Positions 1-6,609 of a stretch of 15,952 nt of DNA are shown here, in pieces. A program made the position numbers and the translations under genes. The notes below the pieces were generated by a model, which made no database searches, had not been told where the DNA came from, and saw only the letters and a program-made list of their open reading frames with translations. How positions within the stretch are numbered: the first letter of the stretch is position 1; each line of letters starts with the position of its first letter. The stretch is from Candidatus Zipacnadia bacterium (GTDB taxonomy: Bacteria > Armatimonadota > UBA5377 > JALGUK01): contig JALGUK010000008.1 of NCBI GenBank assembly GCA_029820875.1, forward strand, positions 1 to 15,952, in the 5' to 3' direction.

Positions 1-281
1 AGCCGGCTGAGGTCCGAATCTGGGGAGTTGTTCTCGAAGCGGGGGTCAATGTTCATGAAGGGGATGAAAAAGTCCGGGTACTTCTGGACGATTGCGAGTA
101 CTTCTTCGTTCCCCTGGATTACGTGGGAACACTCCGGGTTGACCGACGGCAGGATGACTGCCTTCTCCACCCCTTGCGGCTTGAGCATATCCATCAGTTG
201 CTCGGGTGTGGCGTAGGTGCCGCCGCTTGCACGTTCCGGGCCGGGGAACATCGTTGTGTGGACATGGATGTCAATCAGCAT
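1..281 (-). CDS. Amidohydrolase-family metal-dependent hydrolase (N-terminal part, cut by window edge)
   Basis: The reading frame starts MLIDIHVHTTMFPGPERASG and runs off the left edge after 93 codons. The opening I-D-I-H-V-H is the first metal-binding H-x-H strand of the TIM-barrel amidohydrolase superfamily (Amidohydro_2-like, 'Ile-Asp-xxx-His' type). This is followed by a stretch like 'TPEQLMDMLKPQGVEKAVIL' and 'SVNPE', as in proteins that read 'MDxxGVDKAVIxPS'. Such enzymes hydrolyse or decarboxylate small cyclic or aromatic substrates in the cytoplasm, but the substrate cannot be inferred here. The start is fixed by AGGAGG (291-296 region) about 10 bases upstream of ATG at 281. It lies on the same strand as, and downstream of, the dehydrogenase at 609-1613, so it is probably in the same transcription unit. 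Only the N-terminal third or less is visible. Confidence 0.8.
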   Translation of the reverse strand, partial: MLIDIHVHTTMFPGPERASGGTYATPEQLMDMLKPQGVEKAVILPSVNPECSHVIQGNEEVLAIVQKYPDFFIPFMNIDPRFENNSPDSDLSR

Positions 282-410
282 GGCAACAGGCCTCCTGGGT
301 CATCTCACGCCAGCGCGGCAACCATGCGGGCCGGCGGTCACTGTGCAAGAATAGTTTCGACGTTGGGCCGGGGAACCCTTGGGGCATTAAATGCGCGGGC
401 GAGGGCGGTA

Positions 411-560
411 TCACGCCGCCTGTCCCCCGTCCAGCGTATCCCTGACCACCCGAAGGCCGGCAAGCCTGCGGGCAAGCAGCTCGCTGTTGGAGTTCTCGCG
501 CGGACTTGTCACGATGGCGAGAAGCCTCTTCGGCATCGCTTCTTCCCCGTAGCCGAGCAT
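411..560 (-). pseudogene. Stub of a flavodoxin-like (NADPH-dependent FMN reductase-type) protein
   Basis: A 49-codon frame begins MLGYGEEAMPKRLLAIVTSP and continues RENSNSELLARRLAG before stopping at TGA (411-413). 'LLAIVTSPRENSNSELLA' matches the first beta-strand and phosphate-binding loop of the NADPH-dependent FMN reductase / iron-sulfur flavoprotein fold (usual form: xxLxIxGSPRxxSNTxxL). Those proteins are normally 170-220 residues, so this is only the first quarter. AGGAGG lies 11 bases before ATG 560, and a second ATG is at 536. After the stop, no frame up to the amidohydrolase clearly continues the fold; one reads ALARAFNAPRVPRPNVETIL then stop. It could be a truncated gene or a short independent protein. 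The rest of the 282-608 gap contains nothing else I recognise. Confidence 0.5.
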
Positions 561-608
561 CGGTCAGCCCGCCTCCTTTTGGCAGGCCTGACCCGACTGT
601 CTTCGATA

Positions 609-1613
609 TTACCAGTCCAGGATGACTCCCAGAACCGGTTCCGGGCGCTTGAGAATCAGCTCCCAGGCCCGCGCAGCCTCGCGGGCAGGGAAGCGATGAG
701 TGATGAGGCTCTCCGAGTCGAGCTGGCCGTCGGCAAGCATCTCGAGCGTCGCGTCCATGCGCTCCCTGGTCCAGCCGGATGGTGCGTAAAGGGTCGCCTC
801 AAGCGCCCGCATGGGCTGGATGTCAATAAGCCCCTTCGTCCCGTGAAAGCCCGCGGATACTATGTGACTGTTGTGCCGCATGAACGGATAGCAGGCTTCA
901 ATCGCAGGCACCGACCCGACGGTGTCCACCACTATCGAGACCCCCTCCGGCACAACCCGGCGGACGATGTCTTGAAGCTCCTCCCTGGTGATGTTGCATC
1001 GGTGTCGCCGGTCATCCGCCGGGAAGCGCTCCAGGCGATAGTCGTGCTTTCCGACCATGATAACCGTCGCCCCGCGGGAATACAGCGTCTGCGCGCTCCA
1101 GTGACCGACCATCCCGTCACCGATGACGACGGCGACGTCGCCTTCGGAGACAGGCGGGCGGGTTCCGCAGTTGTAGCCCACCTGCGCAAGTACAAGGCAA
1201 CTCGCAGCGACGGGGGAAAGTCCCGGCGGCAGCTTCCATATCTGAGATTGGGGCGTCACCGCCGGGGAGATATGCCCGCCTGTCTTCTCGAAGAAGCCCT
1301 CGCCCACGTAGCTTATCGTGGCAAACACCGTCTCGCCGACGGCGATGCCCTCGACATCGCTTCCAACCCACTCGACGACCCCCGTCTTCTGGTAGCCGGC
1401 CACGATGGGGAACGGCCAGGGGTCTCCCGGGCGCCAGGGGGTATCGCCCTTTATTCGCTCGCCGCGCAGGTAGGAGCCCTCCGTGCCGTTGCTAATCCAG
1501 GAGTGCTGTACCCGCACGACGACGTCGTCAGGCCCGGGAGCGGGCAATTCAACTTCCTGAAATTCAACCTTCTCACGGTCCGTGAATACGACGGCGTAAG
1601 CGGTCAGTGCCAT
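609..1613 (-). CDS. MDR-superfamily (zinc-type alcohol dehydrogenase-like) NAD(P)-dependent oxidoreductase
   Basis: 334 residues, a normal length for the medium-chain dehydrogenase/reductase family. An N-terminal GroES-like domain (about 1-130) contains SWISNGTE (38-45) where classical alcohol dehydrogenases have the catalytic-zinc Cys. This is the 'S-x-I-S-x-G-T-E' variant seen in BchC-like and related uncharacterised members, so it probably lacks the usual catalytic zinc site. The Rossmann domain shows AVVIGDGMVG (161-170), a GxGxxG dinucleotide loop, and a later strand SIVVDTVGS. The substrate is unknown; cytoplasmic oxidation/reduction of a sugar or alcohol is likely. The start ATG at 1613 has AGGGTGA about 7 bases upstream. 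It is the first intact gene of the minus-strand group that continues into the flavodoxin stub and amidohydrolase. The long plus-strand frame across it is a high-GC shadow. Confidence 0.9.
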   Translation of the reverse strand: MALTAYAVVFTDREKVEFQEVELPAPGPDDVVVRVQHSWISNGTEGSYLRGERIKGDTPWRPGDPWPFPIVAGYQKTGVVEWVGSDVEGIAVGETVFATISYVGEGFFEKTGGHISPAVTPQSQIWKLPPGLSPVAASCLVLAQVGYNCGTRPPVSEGDVAVVIGDGMVGHWSAQTLYSRGATVIMVGKHDYRLERFPADDRRHRCNITREELQDIVRRVVPEGVSIVVDTVGSVPAIEACYPFMRHNSHIVSAGFHGTKGLIDIQPMRALEATLYAPSGWTRERMDATLEMLADGQLDSESLITHRFPAREAARAWELILKRPEPVLGVILDW

Positions 1614-1657
1614 ATGTACTTCACCCTAAAAACCAACGTAAGCTGTGATGTTTACGC

Positions 1658-1870
1658 TCACTGAGGCTGCTCATCCGCCCCTTTGGTGGTCTCCCGGCGG
1701 TCCGGGGGACTCATCAAGTCCACGTGTCCATCCGCGAAACCCAGGGTTGCCTGTCCCTGGTGCCGGGGAGAGAGCAGCTCAGGGCCGCCTGAGAGATTCC
1801 AGCCGCCCACAGTTGTTGCAAACCATGTCGTGCCGCCTCCTCCCGAGCATGGTGGGAGCGCAGCCCGCTC
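1658..1870 (-). pseudogene. C-terminal fragment of an H-X9-DG prepilin-like (DUF1559-type) protein
   Basis: In the minus-strand frame ending at TGA 1658-1660 the sequence reads GGTTWFATTVGGWNLSGGPE, then LLSPRHQGQATLGFADGHVD, then a short charged tail. His37 followed by nine residues and Asp-Gly, then His-Val, is the 'H-X9-DG' C-terminal signature of the pseudopilin-like DUF1559/SBP_bac_10 proteins abundant in Planctomycetes, Armatimonadota and Lentisphaerae. Those proteins are usually 200-350 residues and start with a type IV pilin signal (FTLIELLVVIAI). Neither that helix nor a start codon is present, because the frame is closed by TAG at 1871-1873. Upstream codons in the same frame (NQRPA then the stop, then ERAALPPC) do not help. 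It ends 44 bases before the dehydrogenase start. I read it as a decayed gene remnant. Confidence 0.6.
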
Positions 1871-2064
1871 CTAAGCAGGCCTTTGATTCTTCGCCGCTGC
1901 GCGGACTTCCCCTTCGACAGTTTAAAGTAGGGGAATGTTTGCTCAATTTGATGTTTGGGCGTGATTGAATGAGGGGGTGATGTGGAGTTCAGGGACGCCC
2001 CGCCAAAGCTCCTGCCTCCAGTACTCTCTATTATCAAAGACTCGAAAAAAACGGCCGGGAGGGG

Positions 2065-2093
2065 TTTACAGGGATGGCTGGTTATGCTACAAT
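2065..2093 (+). promoter_or_regulatory. Sigma-70-type promoter of the initiator tRNA
   Basis: TTTACA (2065-2070) and TACAAT (2088-2093) are separated by exactly 17 bases and sit 12 bases before the first base of the tRNA. Each hexamer has one or two mismatches to consensus, so this is a strong housekeeping promoter. Transcription should start near 2100. Confidence 0.8.
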
Positions 2094-2104
2094 ATTACTG
2101 TCAA

Positions 2105-2181
2105 CGCGCGGTGGAGCAGTCTGGTAGCTCGGCGGGCTCATAACCCGCAGGTCGCAGGTTCAAATCCTGCCCGCGCTACCA
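2105..2181 (+). tRNA. Initiator tRNA-Met (anticodon CAU), CCA encoded
   Basis: A 77-nt cloverleaf. Acceptor CGCGCGG pairs with CCGCGCU except at position 1-72. The D-arm is GAGCAG..GGTAGCTC, the anticodon stem GCGGG/CCCGC has loop CUCAUAA (CAT at 2139-2141), the variable loop is AGGTC, and the T-arm is GCAGG-TTCAAAT-CCTGC. It ends ACCA with an encoded CCA. Two hallmarks identify an initiator: the unpaired 1-72 position and three consecutive G-C pairs at the base of the anticodon stem. The mismatch here is C1-U72 rather than the usual bacterial C1-A72. A dedicated promoter lies immediately upstream. It is convergent with the minus-strand frame that ends at 2184. Confidence 0.97.
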
Positions 2182-2183
2182 AG

Positions 2184-2702
2184 CTATTTACAACGGGCTC
2201 CGGGATTTGGTAGGTGATCTCGACCTCCAAGCGTTCCGGAGCCGGTTTTATTTCCTGCACCCAGCTCCTCAAGCTCCAGGCCCAGGATTGTCCTGCCGAA
2301 GATACGCTGCATGTCCGTCAGGACACGCCTGTCTCCCCTGACACCGATGTCCAGCAGCCTTTCTTTCTGGGCGTAGACGAATATGACTTCGAATGCCGGG
2401 CGCTGGGTCTGAGGATCAAGCCGGTGCTGCTCATCAAACACAGGCCGCCTTTCACCGTAGTCTTCTACGTAGACGAACCAGTATAGGCGGTCCCCGTGAC
2501 AGCCTACTATCGGAGAAAGGATGGCCGGGGCCACGGCTGCGAACTTGACCGTCCGAATGATGACGTTCTGGTAAATCTGCCCGCTGATCAGCCGTTCGAG
2601 GTCTTCTCCGATTTCGCGGGCGTCAATGGCGCAGATGCAGCCTGCCCCTGCGGAAGTGGTGTCAATAAACCCACCCGGGGGCAGCTCATCTTTCGCGTCG
2701 TG
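2184..2702 (-). CDS. Hypothetical protein of unknown family, start unclear (possibly 5' frameshifted)
   Basis: An open frame of about 172 codons ends at TAG 2184-2186. Protein-like segments include AIDAREIGEDLERLISGQIY, then NVIIRTVKFAAV, DRLYWFVYVEDYGERRPVFD and FEVIFVYAQKERLLDIGVRG. These look like alternating strands and helices of a soluble domain, but I do not recognise the family. No signal peptide or membrane segment is seen. The only standard start inside the frame is GTG at 2534, which would delete the convincing upstream segment and has no ribosome site. The frame opens at 2702 directly after a TGA. An ATG with GGGGGTG before it (about 2706) lies one frame off, so a single-base indel would restore a natural start. 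The gene ends 2 bases from the 3' end of the initiator tRNA on the other strand. Confidence 0.5.
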   Translation of the reverse strand, partial: HDAKDELPPGGFIDTTSAGAGCICAIDAREIGEDLERLISGQIYQNVIIRTVKFAAVAPAILSPIVGCHGDRLYWFVYVEDYGERRPVFDEQHRLDPQTQRPAFEVIFVYAQKERLLDIGVRGDRRVLTDMQRIFGRTILGLELEELGAGNKTGSGTLGGRDHLPNPGARCK

Positions 2703-3075
2703 TCATCACCCCCGTATCGGGCCTGCTATGCCGCTAACCGGTCGGTGCTTGCTGGCGTTCTTGTCCGGTGCGGGCTTTGCGTAAAAGGCGGGAGGGAGGT
2801 GGGCTCGTGGATAGGAGGTATCAAGTATATCGGACGACTCCCCGGGGTAGAAGCCCCGCCCGTACTCGGCGCGACGTGCAGGAGTTAGATATCCGCGACC
2901 CAGAGTTGGAACTGGATGATGCAGGTTCGAATCCACGCCACATCCCCGGCCCCGACTCTCATGAGAGTCTCTGGGCCGTCGAGAACGAGTCCCACGTTCT
3001 GGCCGCTGCGGAGTCCCAAAGGCCGCGTGGTGCTTCTATTGAGCAACCTGCTCTGGCCTAAGGGATACGACCGCG
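2703..3075 (-). other. 373-base stretch without an assignable gene; weak minus-strand open frame
   Basis: This stretch separates the unknown protein (to 2702) from the membrane-protein gene (from 3076). A minus-strand frame ending at TAA 2885-2887 reads plausibly as protein near its end (GQNVGLVLDGPETLMRVGAG, then DVAWIRTCIIQFQLWVADI). Its only starts are TTG at 3046 or an internal ATG, with no good ribosome site, and I know no family for it. A local inverted repeat of G/C runs (CCCCGGGG core near 2841-2848) lies downstream. I cannot tell a decayed gene from non-coding DNA here. Confidence 0.3.
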
Positions 3076-3347
3076 CTACGGAAGGTGTCCGGAGCACAGC
3101 GCGAGTCCCGCAGCAATCACAATACTGGCAGCGCATACCCAGACGGCTAACAGGTACACCGGCCTGTGCGGACCCTCGCGCCCGAGCGATTGCCGGGTGT
3201 ACTCAGCGTAATCGGGCCAGCGGAATGGCTCATCCCAGCCAATCCGCTGTGCCTTGTATAGCACCGGGAATGCGAGCATCCTGACGTACGATGCGACGAT
3301 GGCAGCGAGGGCCGCGATAAGCAAGAGGACGAAGCTAAGCACCTCCA
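3076..3347 (-). CDS. Small membrane protein with two transmembrane helices
   Basis: A 90-residue protein starting MEVLSFVLLLIAALAAIVAS. Helix 1 is about residues 3-24. The middle is a charged, aromatic-rich loop (YKAQRIGWDEPFRWPDYAEY) of roughly 40 residues, and helix 2 (VYLLAVWVCAASIVIAAGLA) is about 65-85, giving a hairpin in the membrane. I chose ATG 3347 because GAGAGGGG sits 8 bases upstream. An in-frame ATG at 3378 would add ten residues without a ribosome site. The family is not recognised and no catalytic motif is visible. Neighbours on the same strand are the CAP-like lipoprotein upstream (247 bases away) and the unknown protein downstream. The gap upstream shows no gene. Confidence 0.65.
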
Positions 3348-3593
3348 TGGCCCGAGCCCCTCTCGCAAGAGGCCGCATTTAGGCAAAGATACCCGTGAGC
3401 AACGCTGCTTGGATTTGTCTTGGAAGGTCCGATTCCTCCATTTACGCAAGCGTGTGCTGCTGTGCCAAGCCGGAGCTTATGCGGTTGCGGCAGGAACGGT
3501 CTGCAGATAGGCCCGCGTGTGGAATTAGTCCGCTATGCCTTTTGTGCAGGCCCAAGGCCAGTCAAACGGCATTTCTCCCGCTCAGCGGCTTGG

Positions 3594-4073
3594 CTACTGA
3601 ATCCTCAATACCACGAACGCGCTTTCCACATTCGCCACACCATCCCGATGCCAGCCGATGGCACATCCCACGTCAAGGACCTTGGCGTTGGCGTCCAACA
3701 AGATCGCTCGATGTGGTGGGCTGTTCATCCACAGCGTGACGACGCGCTTAGCGAGTGGGTACCAGTTGGCGAAGCAAATGGCGATCGCCTCCTTCGCCAC
3801 ACCCGAGTGGTCAGCGGAGTCCGCCTCGGCTAGCACTTCGGCATAGTCAGACGCATTCGGGCTGCCGATCGGTTCCAGCGCAAGAGGGTCGAGGCCATTG
3901 GCGGCCCGTACCGCGTTTATTTCGCCAGCCACTTCCGACTGGAATGTGCTGCTCGGAAGACGGGGGGTACCATCCGCGGGTGCCGAGCCACTGCATCCCG
4001 TGAGACCCCATATGGCCATCATGCCGATCATGAGGAGGTATCCCATGTCGAGTGGAATTGTACTGCGTTTCAT
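3594..4073 (-). CDS. CAP/SCP-like secreted lipoprotein (divergent, short)
   Basis: 159 residues. A positively charged start and hydrophobic stretch (10-25) end in the lipobox L-T-G-C (Cys27), so the product should be lipidated and outside the cytoplasmic membrane. Residues about 47-68 (INAVRAANGLDPLALEP) match the first helix of CAP/SCP domains ('xNxxRxxxGLxPLxxxxxL'). WMNSPPHRAILLDANAKVLD (115-134) matches the conserved 'WMNSPxHRxxIL' block, with V-G-C following as in 'xxGxG'. The block between is short and the usual 'GENI' segment is missing or diverged, although D-H-S (88-90) may hold the first His. Bacterial CAP proteins are mostly extracellular with uncertain enzymatic roles. GAGGCGG lies about 10 bases before ATG 4073. 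It is separated by 303 bases and a hairpin from the lipoprotein gene upstream. Confidence 0.75.
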   Translation of the reverse strand: MKRSTIPLDMGYLLMIGMMAIWGLTGCSGSAPADGTPRLPSSTFQSEVAGEINAVRAANGLDPLALEPIGSPNASDYAEVLAEADSADHSGVAKEAIAICFANWYPLAKRVVTLWMNSPPHRAILLDANAKVLDVGCAIGWHRDGVANVESAFVVLRIQ

Positions 4074-4161
4074 CTCACTACACCGCCTCAGGGTAAAGTT
4101 GGCTTGCGCTGCCCAAAATGAAACGGGAAGCCTCGACGAGTGTCGTCGGCTCCCCGTCCGT

Positions 4162-4215
4162 CTCCCAGAGCTTGTCTGGGAGAGCCTTTCTGGGGGTGCC
4201 CTTGGGATGGCACCC
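4162..4215. repeat. Two adjacent perfect hairpins in the 4074-4376 gap
   Basis: CTCCCAGA (4162-4169) pairs with TCTGGGAG (4175-4182) over a 5-base loop. GGGTGCC (4194-4200) pairs with GGCACCC (4209-4215) over an 8-base loop. They lie 89 bases and more upstream of the CAP-like lipoprotein start (minus strand), so in that direction they would be in its leader. Read on the plus strand, the first is followed by a short T-rich run. A leader structure, a terminator or a small repeat element are all possible. Nothing else is visible in this gap except the hairpin at 4299-4323. Confidence 0.4.
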
Positions 4216-4298
4216 GCGCAACCGTACTACTACCCCCCTTATCGGCGGGCCGTTCGCAGACTTGAGGAACGCCTCCTGTCTACACAGAATGCAACAAC

Positions 4299-4323
4299 GG
4301 GCGCCAGCTTCACGCTGACGCCC
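4299..4323 (-). terminator. Probable transcription terminator hairpin after the porin-lipoprotein operon
   Basis: On the minus strand GGGCGTCAGC pairs with GCTGGCGCCC (ten pairs, one of them G-U) around a 5-base loop, followed by a moderately U-rich run (GTTGTTGCATT). It begins 54 bases after the lipoprotein stop codon. The U tract is imperfect, so termination may be partial. Confidence 0.5.
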
Positions 4324-4376
4324 GCGAAGATGTCACGTCCGAACTCCTGCTTGGCTCTGATCCGTCTACTAGCCTC

Positions 4377-4754
4377 CTATGAGATCCCACCTGTGCCGCC
4401 AGAGTGGATTCCGCCAGGCGTGACCGTGACGGTCACCGTGAAAGGCGGATAGCCCGGGATTGTGATGGTGATGGCGTAAGTTCCGAGTGATACATTAGTC
4501 GCGTAGAAGAACGCACTTGCGTCAGTCACCACCGTTGTCCCGTCCGGAAACTGAATTGTTGCGTTCACCGCAGGTTGGTAGCCTTCTGGCGGTGGGGGGG
4601 AGGTTGAGAGCACGACATCGAACGGCTCCGCGCGGAAATACACATACCCTTCAACCGCTCCAACTCCTGCCGCTGCTCCTCCACACCCCCCTGCTTGGGA
4701 AAGGAGCCCAAGCCCTACTACAATCGCAAGACCGACGAATGCAATGCGCCTCAT
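4377..4754 (-). CDS. Small lipoprotein with carboxypeptidase-regulatory-like (Ig/beta-sandwich) domain
   Basis: 125 residues: MRRIAFVGLAIVVGLGLLSQ, then A-G-G-C (Cys24), a signal peptide with a slightly atypical lipobox (Ala at -3). The mature part is a single beta-rich domain: VEGYVYF opens it, a Pro-rich loop (STSPPPPEGYQP) follows, then VNATIQFPDGTTVVTDASA, and YAITITIPGYPPFTVTVTVT closes it. This order (G-x-V, ..TxTDxxGxF.., LxxGxYxIxIxxPGY) is that of CarboxypepD_reg / Cna-B-like seven-strand folds used as binding or spacer domains on cell surfaces. AAGGAG overlaps the stop codon of the porin gene and lies 10 bases before ATG 4754. The 14-base spacing makes it the second gene of that operon, so it may be a periplasmic or surface partner of the porin. 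The Gly/Ser-rich C-terminus is probably flexible. Confidence 0.75.
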   Translation of the reverse strand: MRRIAFVGLAIVVGLGLLSQAGGCGGAAAGVGAVEGYVYFRAEPFDVVLSTSPPPPEGYQPAVNATIQFPDGTTVVTDASAFFYATNVSLGTYAITITIPGYPPFTVTVTVTPGGIHSGGTGGIS

Positions 4755-4768
4755 GTTCCATCCACTCC

Positions 4769-6316
4769 TTAGAAGCCATACTCGAATTGCATGTCCAGGA
4801 GCTTGGGGTCATCAATCCATGGGACATTCGACTTCTGCTGACCATATGTGAGCGACACACGGCCGTTCTCACCGACCGGGCGCGCCACGCTAATGCTTCC
4901 CACTCCCACCACCGGCACCGTGTTGGGCTCCCCATCTTGGTCCTTCACGTCAGCCAGCATTCCTCGGATCTGCCAACCGTCGAGATTCCACGTTCCGGAG
5001 ACACCGTAGGTGGTCATGTCTCGCGCGATGTACGAGCCGCCCAGCCAGCGCTCCCACCTTGGGAAGCCAGCCGGGAGCGAAGGGTCTATCGGCTCCGCGT
5101 AAGGGTTGACAGCAGAGTATGTTGGGTTGAAGAGGCGTCCGATGCGTCCGAAGTGCCCCGTCAGACTCAACGTGTTGCCCGGCAGGAGATCTACATCCAC
5201 CCATACGGCCGAGCTGGAGCCTGGACCTACCGGACCGCCATTCGTCTGCTGTGCATACTCGACGGCGAAGTTGCGCCGATCAGCCTTACCTGAAACGTCT
5301 ACGCTCCAGCCGCGCTCCGAGCCCACACCGGTGAGAAGAAAGCTCGTCCCAACAGAGACGTTCCGGCCACGCCAAGCTAGGCGCGCGGCGGCGAACCCGT
5401 CACCCTTCGGATATAGTGCCCGCCCGCCGGCTGAGTCGGCGATGAAGCCCTCAAATGTCACGCCGTTTCTCAGCGCAGTCACAAGAGCACCATCCAACGG
5501 GTTCAAAGAATTATCCACAAGAAGGCCCTGACCAAGCTTGACATACTGACGCCCCACACACCATCCGACCGAGCCAGGTGTCGCCATCTTGTGCACGTAC
5601 GCCTGGTCCATCCAGTTTCCGAAGCCTGTGTCTGTCATATACCAGCTCACGAACCCCTCGACGCCCTCCTCGAACTGGCCCTTAGCACCGATGGAAGCAG
5701 ACATTGCGCTGAACGAGTTGTCCGCGTCGAGCGTGGTGCCCGCTACGCCCGCGCGGTAGCGAATTGTAACCACAGGCTCAACCTTGGGGGTCTCTTCGAG
5801 CACACGTACGCGAGCTTGTAGGTCATCCAGCACCGCCTCAATCCGGTCCAGCCGGACTCCCATATCGGCCAGCTCGGGCTTGAACTCGGTGACGAGGCGC
5901 TGGGTGAGTTCCTCTATCTGCGCCTGAGAGATTTCGCCGGGCGGTCCTTGCGGCCCTTCTGGCCCCCTGGGGCCGGCAGGACCTTGGGGGCCTTGGGGGC
6001 CTTGCGGGCCAGGCGGACCAATGCGTCCGCCTTCAGTAGCGCCCTCGGTGACGGGCGGGCGAGGCGCGATCTGCTGCTCGACGTAATCCAGGAGCGCGGC
6101 TGTTGCCATGGCAAACTCGTAGCGCGTCATTGCACGGTCGCCCTTGAACGTCCCATTCGGGTAACCTCGGACAACCCCTGCTTCCACCAGCTGCTCGACA
6201 GCGTCGTAGGCCCAGTGGTCAAAGGGCACGTCGTCCAATGGAGAGCGTACTTGAGCGGCGCAGGGGACCGACAAACACACCAGCAGGGATAGGACCAACA
6301 CACTAATCTGTCGCAT
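4769..6316 (-). CDS. SLH-domain outer-membrane porin with collagen-like linker
   Basis: 515 residues. A signal peptide (1-21, ending C-A-A) is followed by one SLH domain (about 24-80: [39 protein letters not shown]). Next come nine uninterrupted Gly-x-y triplets (100-126), a coiled coil (about 130-178: [30 protein letters not shown]), then a beta-barrel region to the end, with alternating polar/hydrophobic strands and a terminal Phe (EYGF). SLH-plus-coiled-coil-plus-barrel is the plan of the outer-membrane-attaching porins of Cyanobacteria, Thermus and Negativicutes: the SLH domain grips peptidoglycan-linked polymer and the coiled coil spans the periplasm. A collagen-like segment in the spacer is not part of that usual plan. 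ATG 6316 has GAGGAGG about 9 bases upstream. It is the first gene of an operon with the lipoprotein at 4377-4754. Barrel specificity is unknown. Confidence 0.88.
   Translation of the reverse strand: MRQISVLVLSLLVCLSVPCAAQVRSPLDDVPFDHWAYDAVEQLVEAGVVRGYPNGTFKGDRAMTRYEFAMATAALLDYVEQQIAPRPPVTEGATEGGRIGPPGPQGPQGPQGPAGPRGPEGPQGPPGEISQAQIEELTQRLVTEFKPELADMGVRLDRIEAVLDDLQARVRVLEETPKVEPVVTIRYRAGVAGTTLDADNSFSAMSASIGAKGQFEEGVEGFVSWYMTDTGFGNWMDQAYVHKMATPGSVGWCVGRQYVKLGQGLLVDNSLNPLDGALVTALRNGVTFEGFIADSAGGRALYPKGDGFAAARLAWRGRNVSVGTSFLLTGVGSERGWSVDVSGKADRRNFAVEYAQQTNGGPVGPGSSSAVWVDVDLLPGNTLSLTGHFGRIGRLFNPTYSAVNPYAEPIDPSLPAGFPRWERWLGGSYIARDMTTYGVSGTWNLDGWQIRGMLADVKDQDGEPNTVPVVGVGSISVARPVGENGRVSLTYGQQKSNVPWIDDPKLLDMQFEYGF
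5939..6019 (-). repeat. Collagen-like Gly-x-y coding repeat within the SLH porin
   Basis: Nine triplets encode [27 protein letters not shown] at residues 100-126, followed by G-E-I. The DNA is a G/C-rich 9-base near-repeat and could expand or contract. The Pro content and alternating charged R/E triplets suit a trimeric triple helix, which fits a trimeric porin. Confidence 0.85.
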
Positions 6317-6417
6317 TTCCGCGACCCTCCTCTTACTTCTTTGATGCTGCGTTTAATGCTGCTTATAGTACTGTAGAAGGCAAGTTGCCGGGACTGCGAC
6401 AATATTCCTATACTGAA

Positions 6418-6446
6418 AATGTACACCTCTGCTTTCAGTTTGTCAA
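6418..6446 (-). promoter_or_regulatory. Sigma-70-type promoter of the porin-lipoprotein operon
   Basis: On the minus strand TTGACA (6446-6441) is a perfect -35 box. A 17-base spacer leads to TACATT (6423-6418). The start would be near 6411, giving a 5' leader of about 95 bases before ATG 6316, long enough for leader-level control. Confidence 0.7.
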
Positions 6447-6471
6447 GGTTCTTTCAAACATTTATCCTCTT

Positions 6472-6488
6472 GAAACTGTTGCTAAAGC
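6472..6488 (+). repeat. Left terminal inverted repeat of the IS relic
   Basis: GAAACTGTTGCTAAAGC, matching the right end read on the opposite strand at 15 of 17 positions. It contains the ACTGTTGC core. Confidence 0.7.
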
Positions 6489-6609
6489 TACCTCTGCGGA
6501 AGCAGAGGGTACATCCGGCAGTTTTGGCGGAAACGAGCTCTGCCTTTTTGCTATTCAGTTGTGAACTTCTTGCCGCCTTCTTGTCTGCTTTTACCCTCTT
6601 CCACCTCCT

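Noticed and set aside
123..1664. Plus-strand open frame of 513 codons
   Set aside because: It is antisense to the dehydrogenase, Arg/Pro/His-rich, has no family features, and is explained by high GC at third positions.
1700..1830. Glycine-riboswitch-like pieces on the minus strand (CTCTCAGGC followed by GGGACAG)
   Set aside because: The aptamer's GCCGAAGG segment and stem order are missing, and the stretch reads cleanly as the H-X9-DG protein fragment.
2920..2942. T-loop-like GGTTCGAATCC, suggesting a second tRNA or tRNA 3' fragment
   Set aside because: Only two of five T-stem pairs form and no acceptor or anticodon arm can be built upstream.
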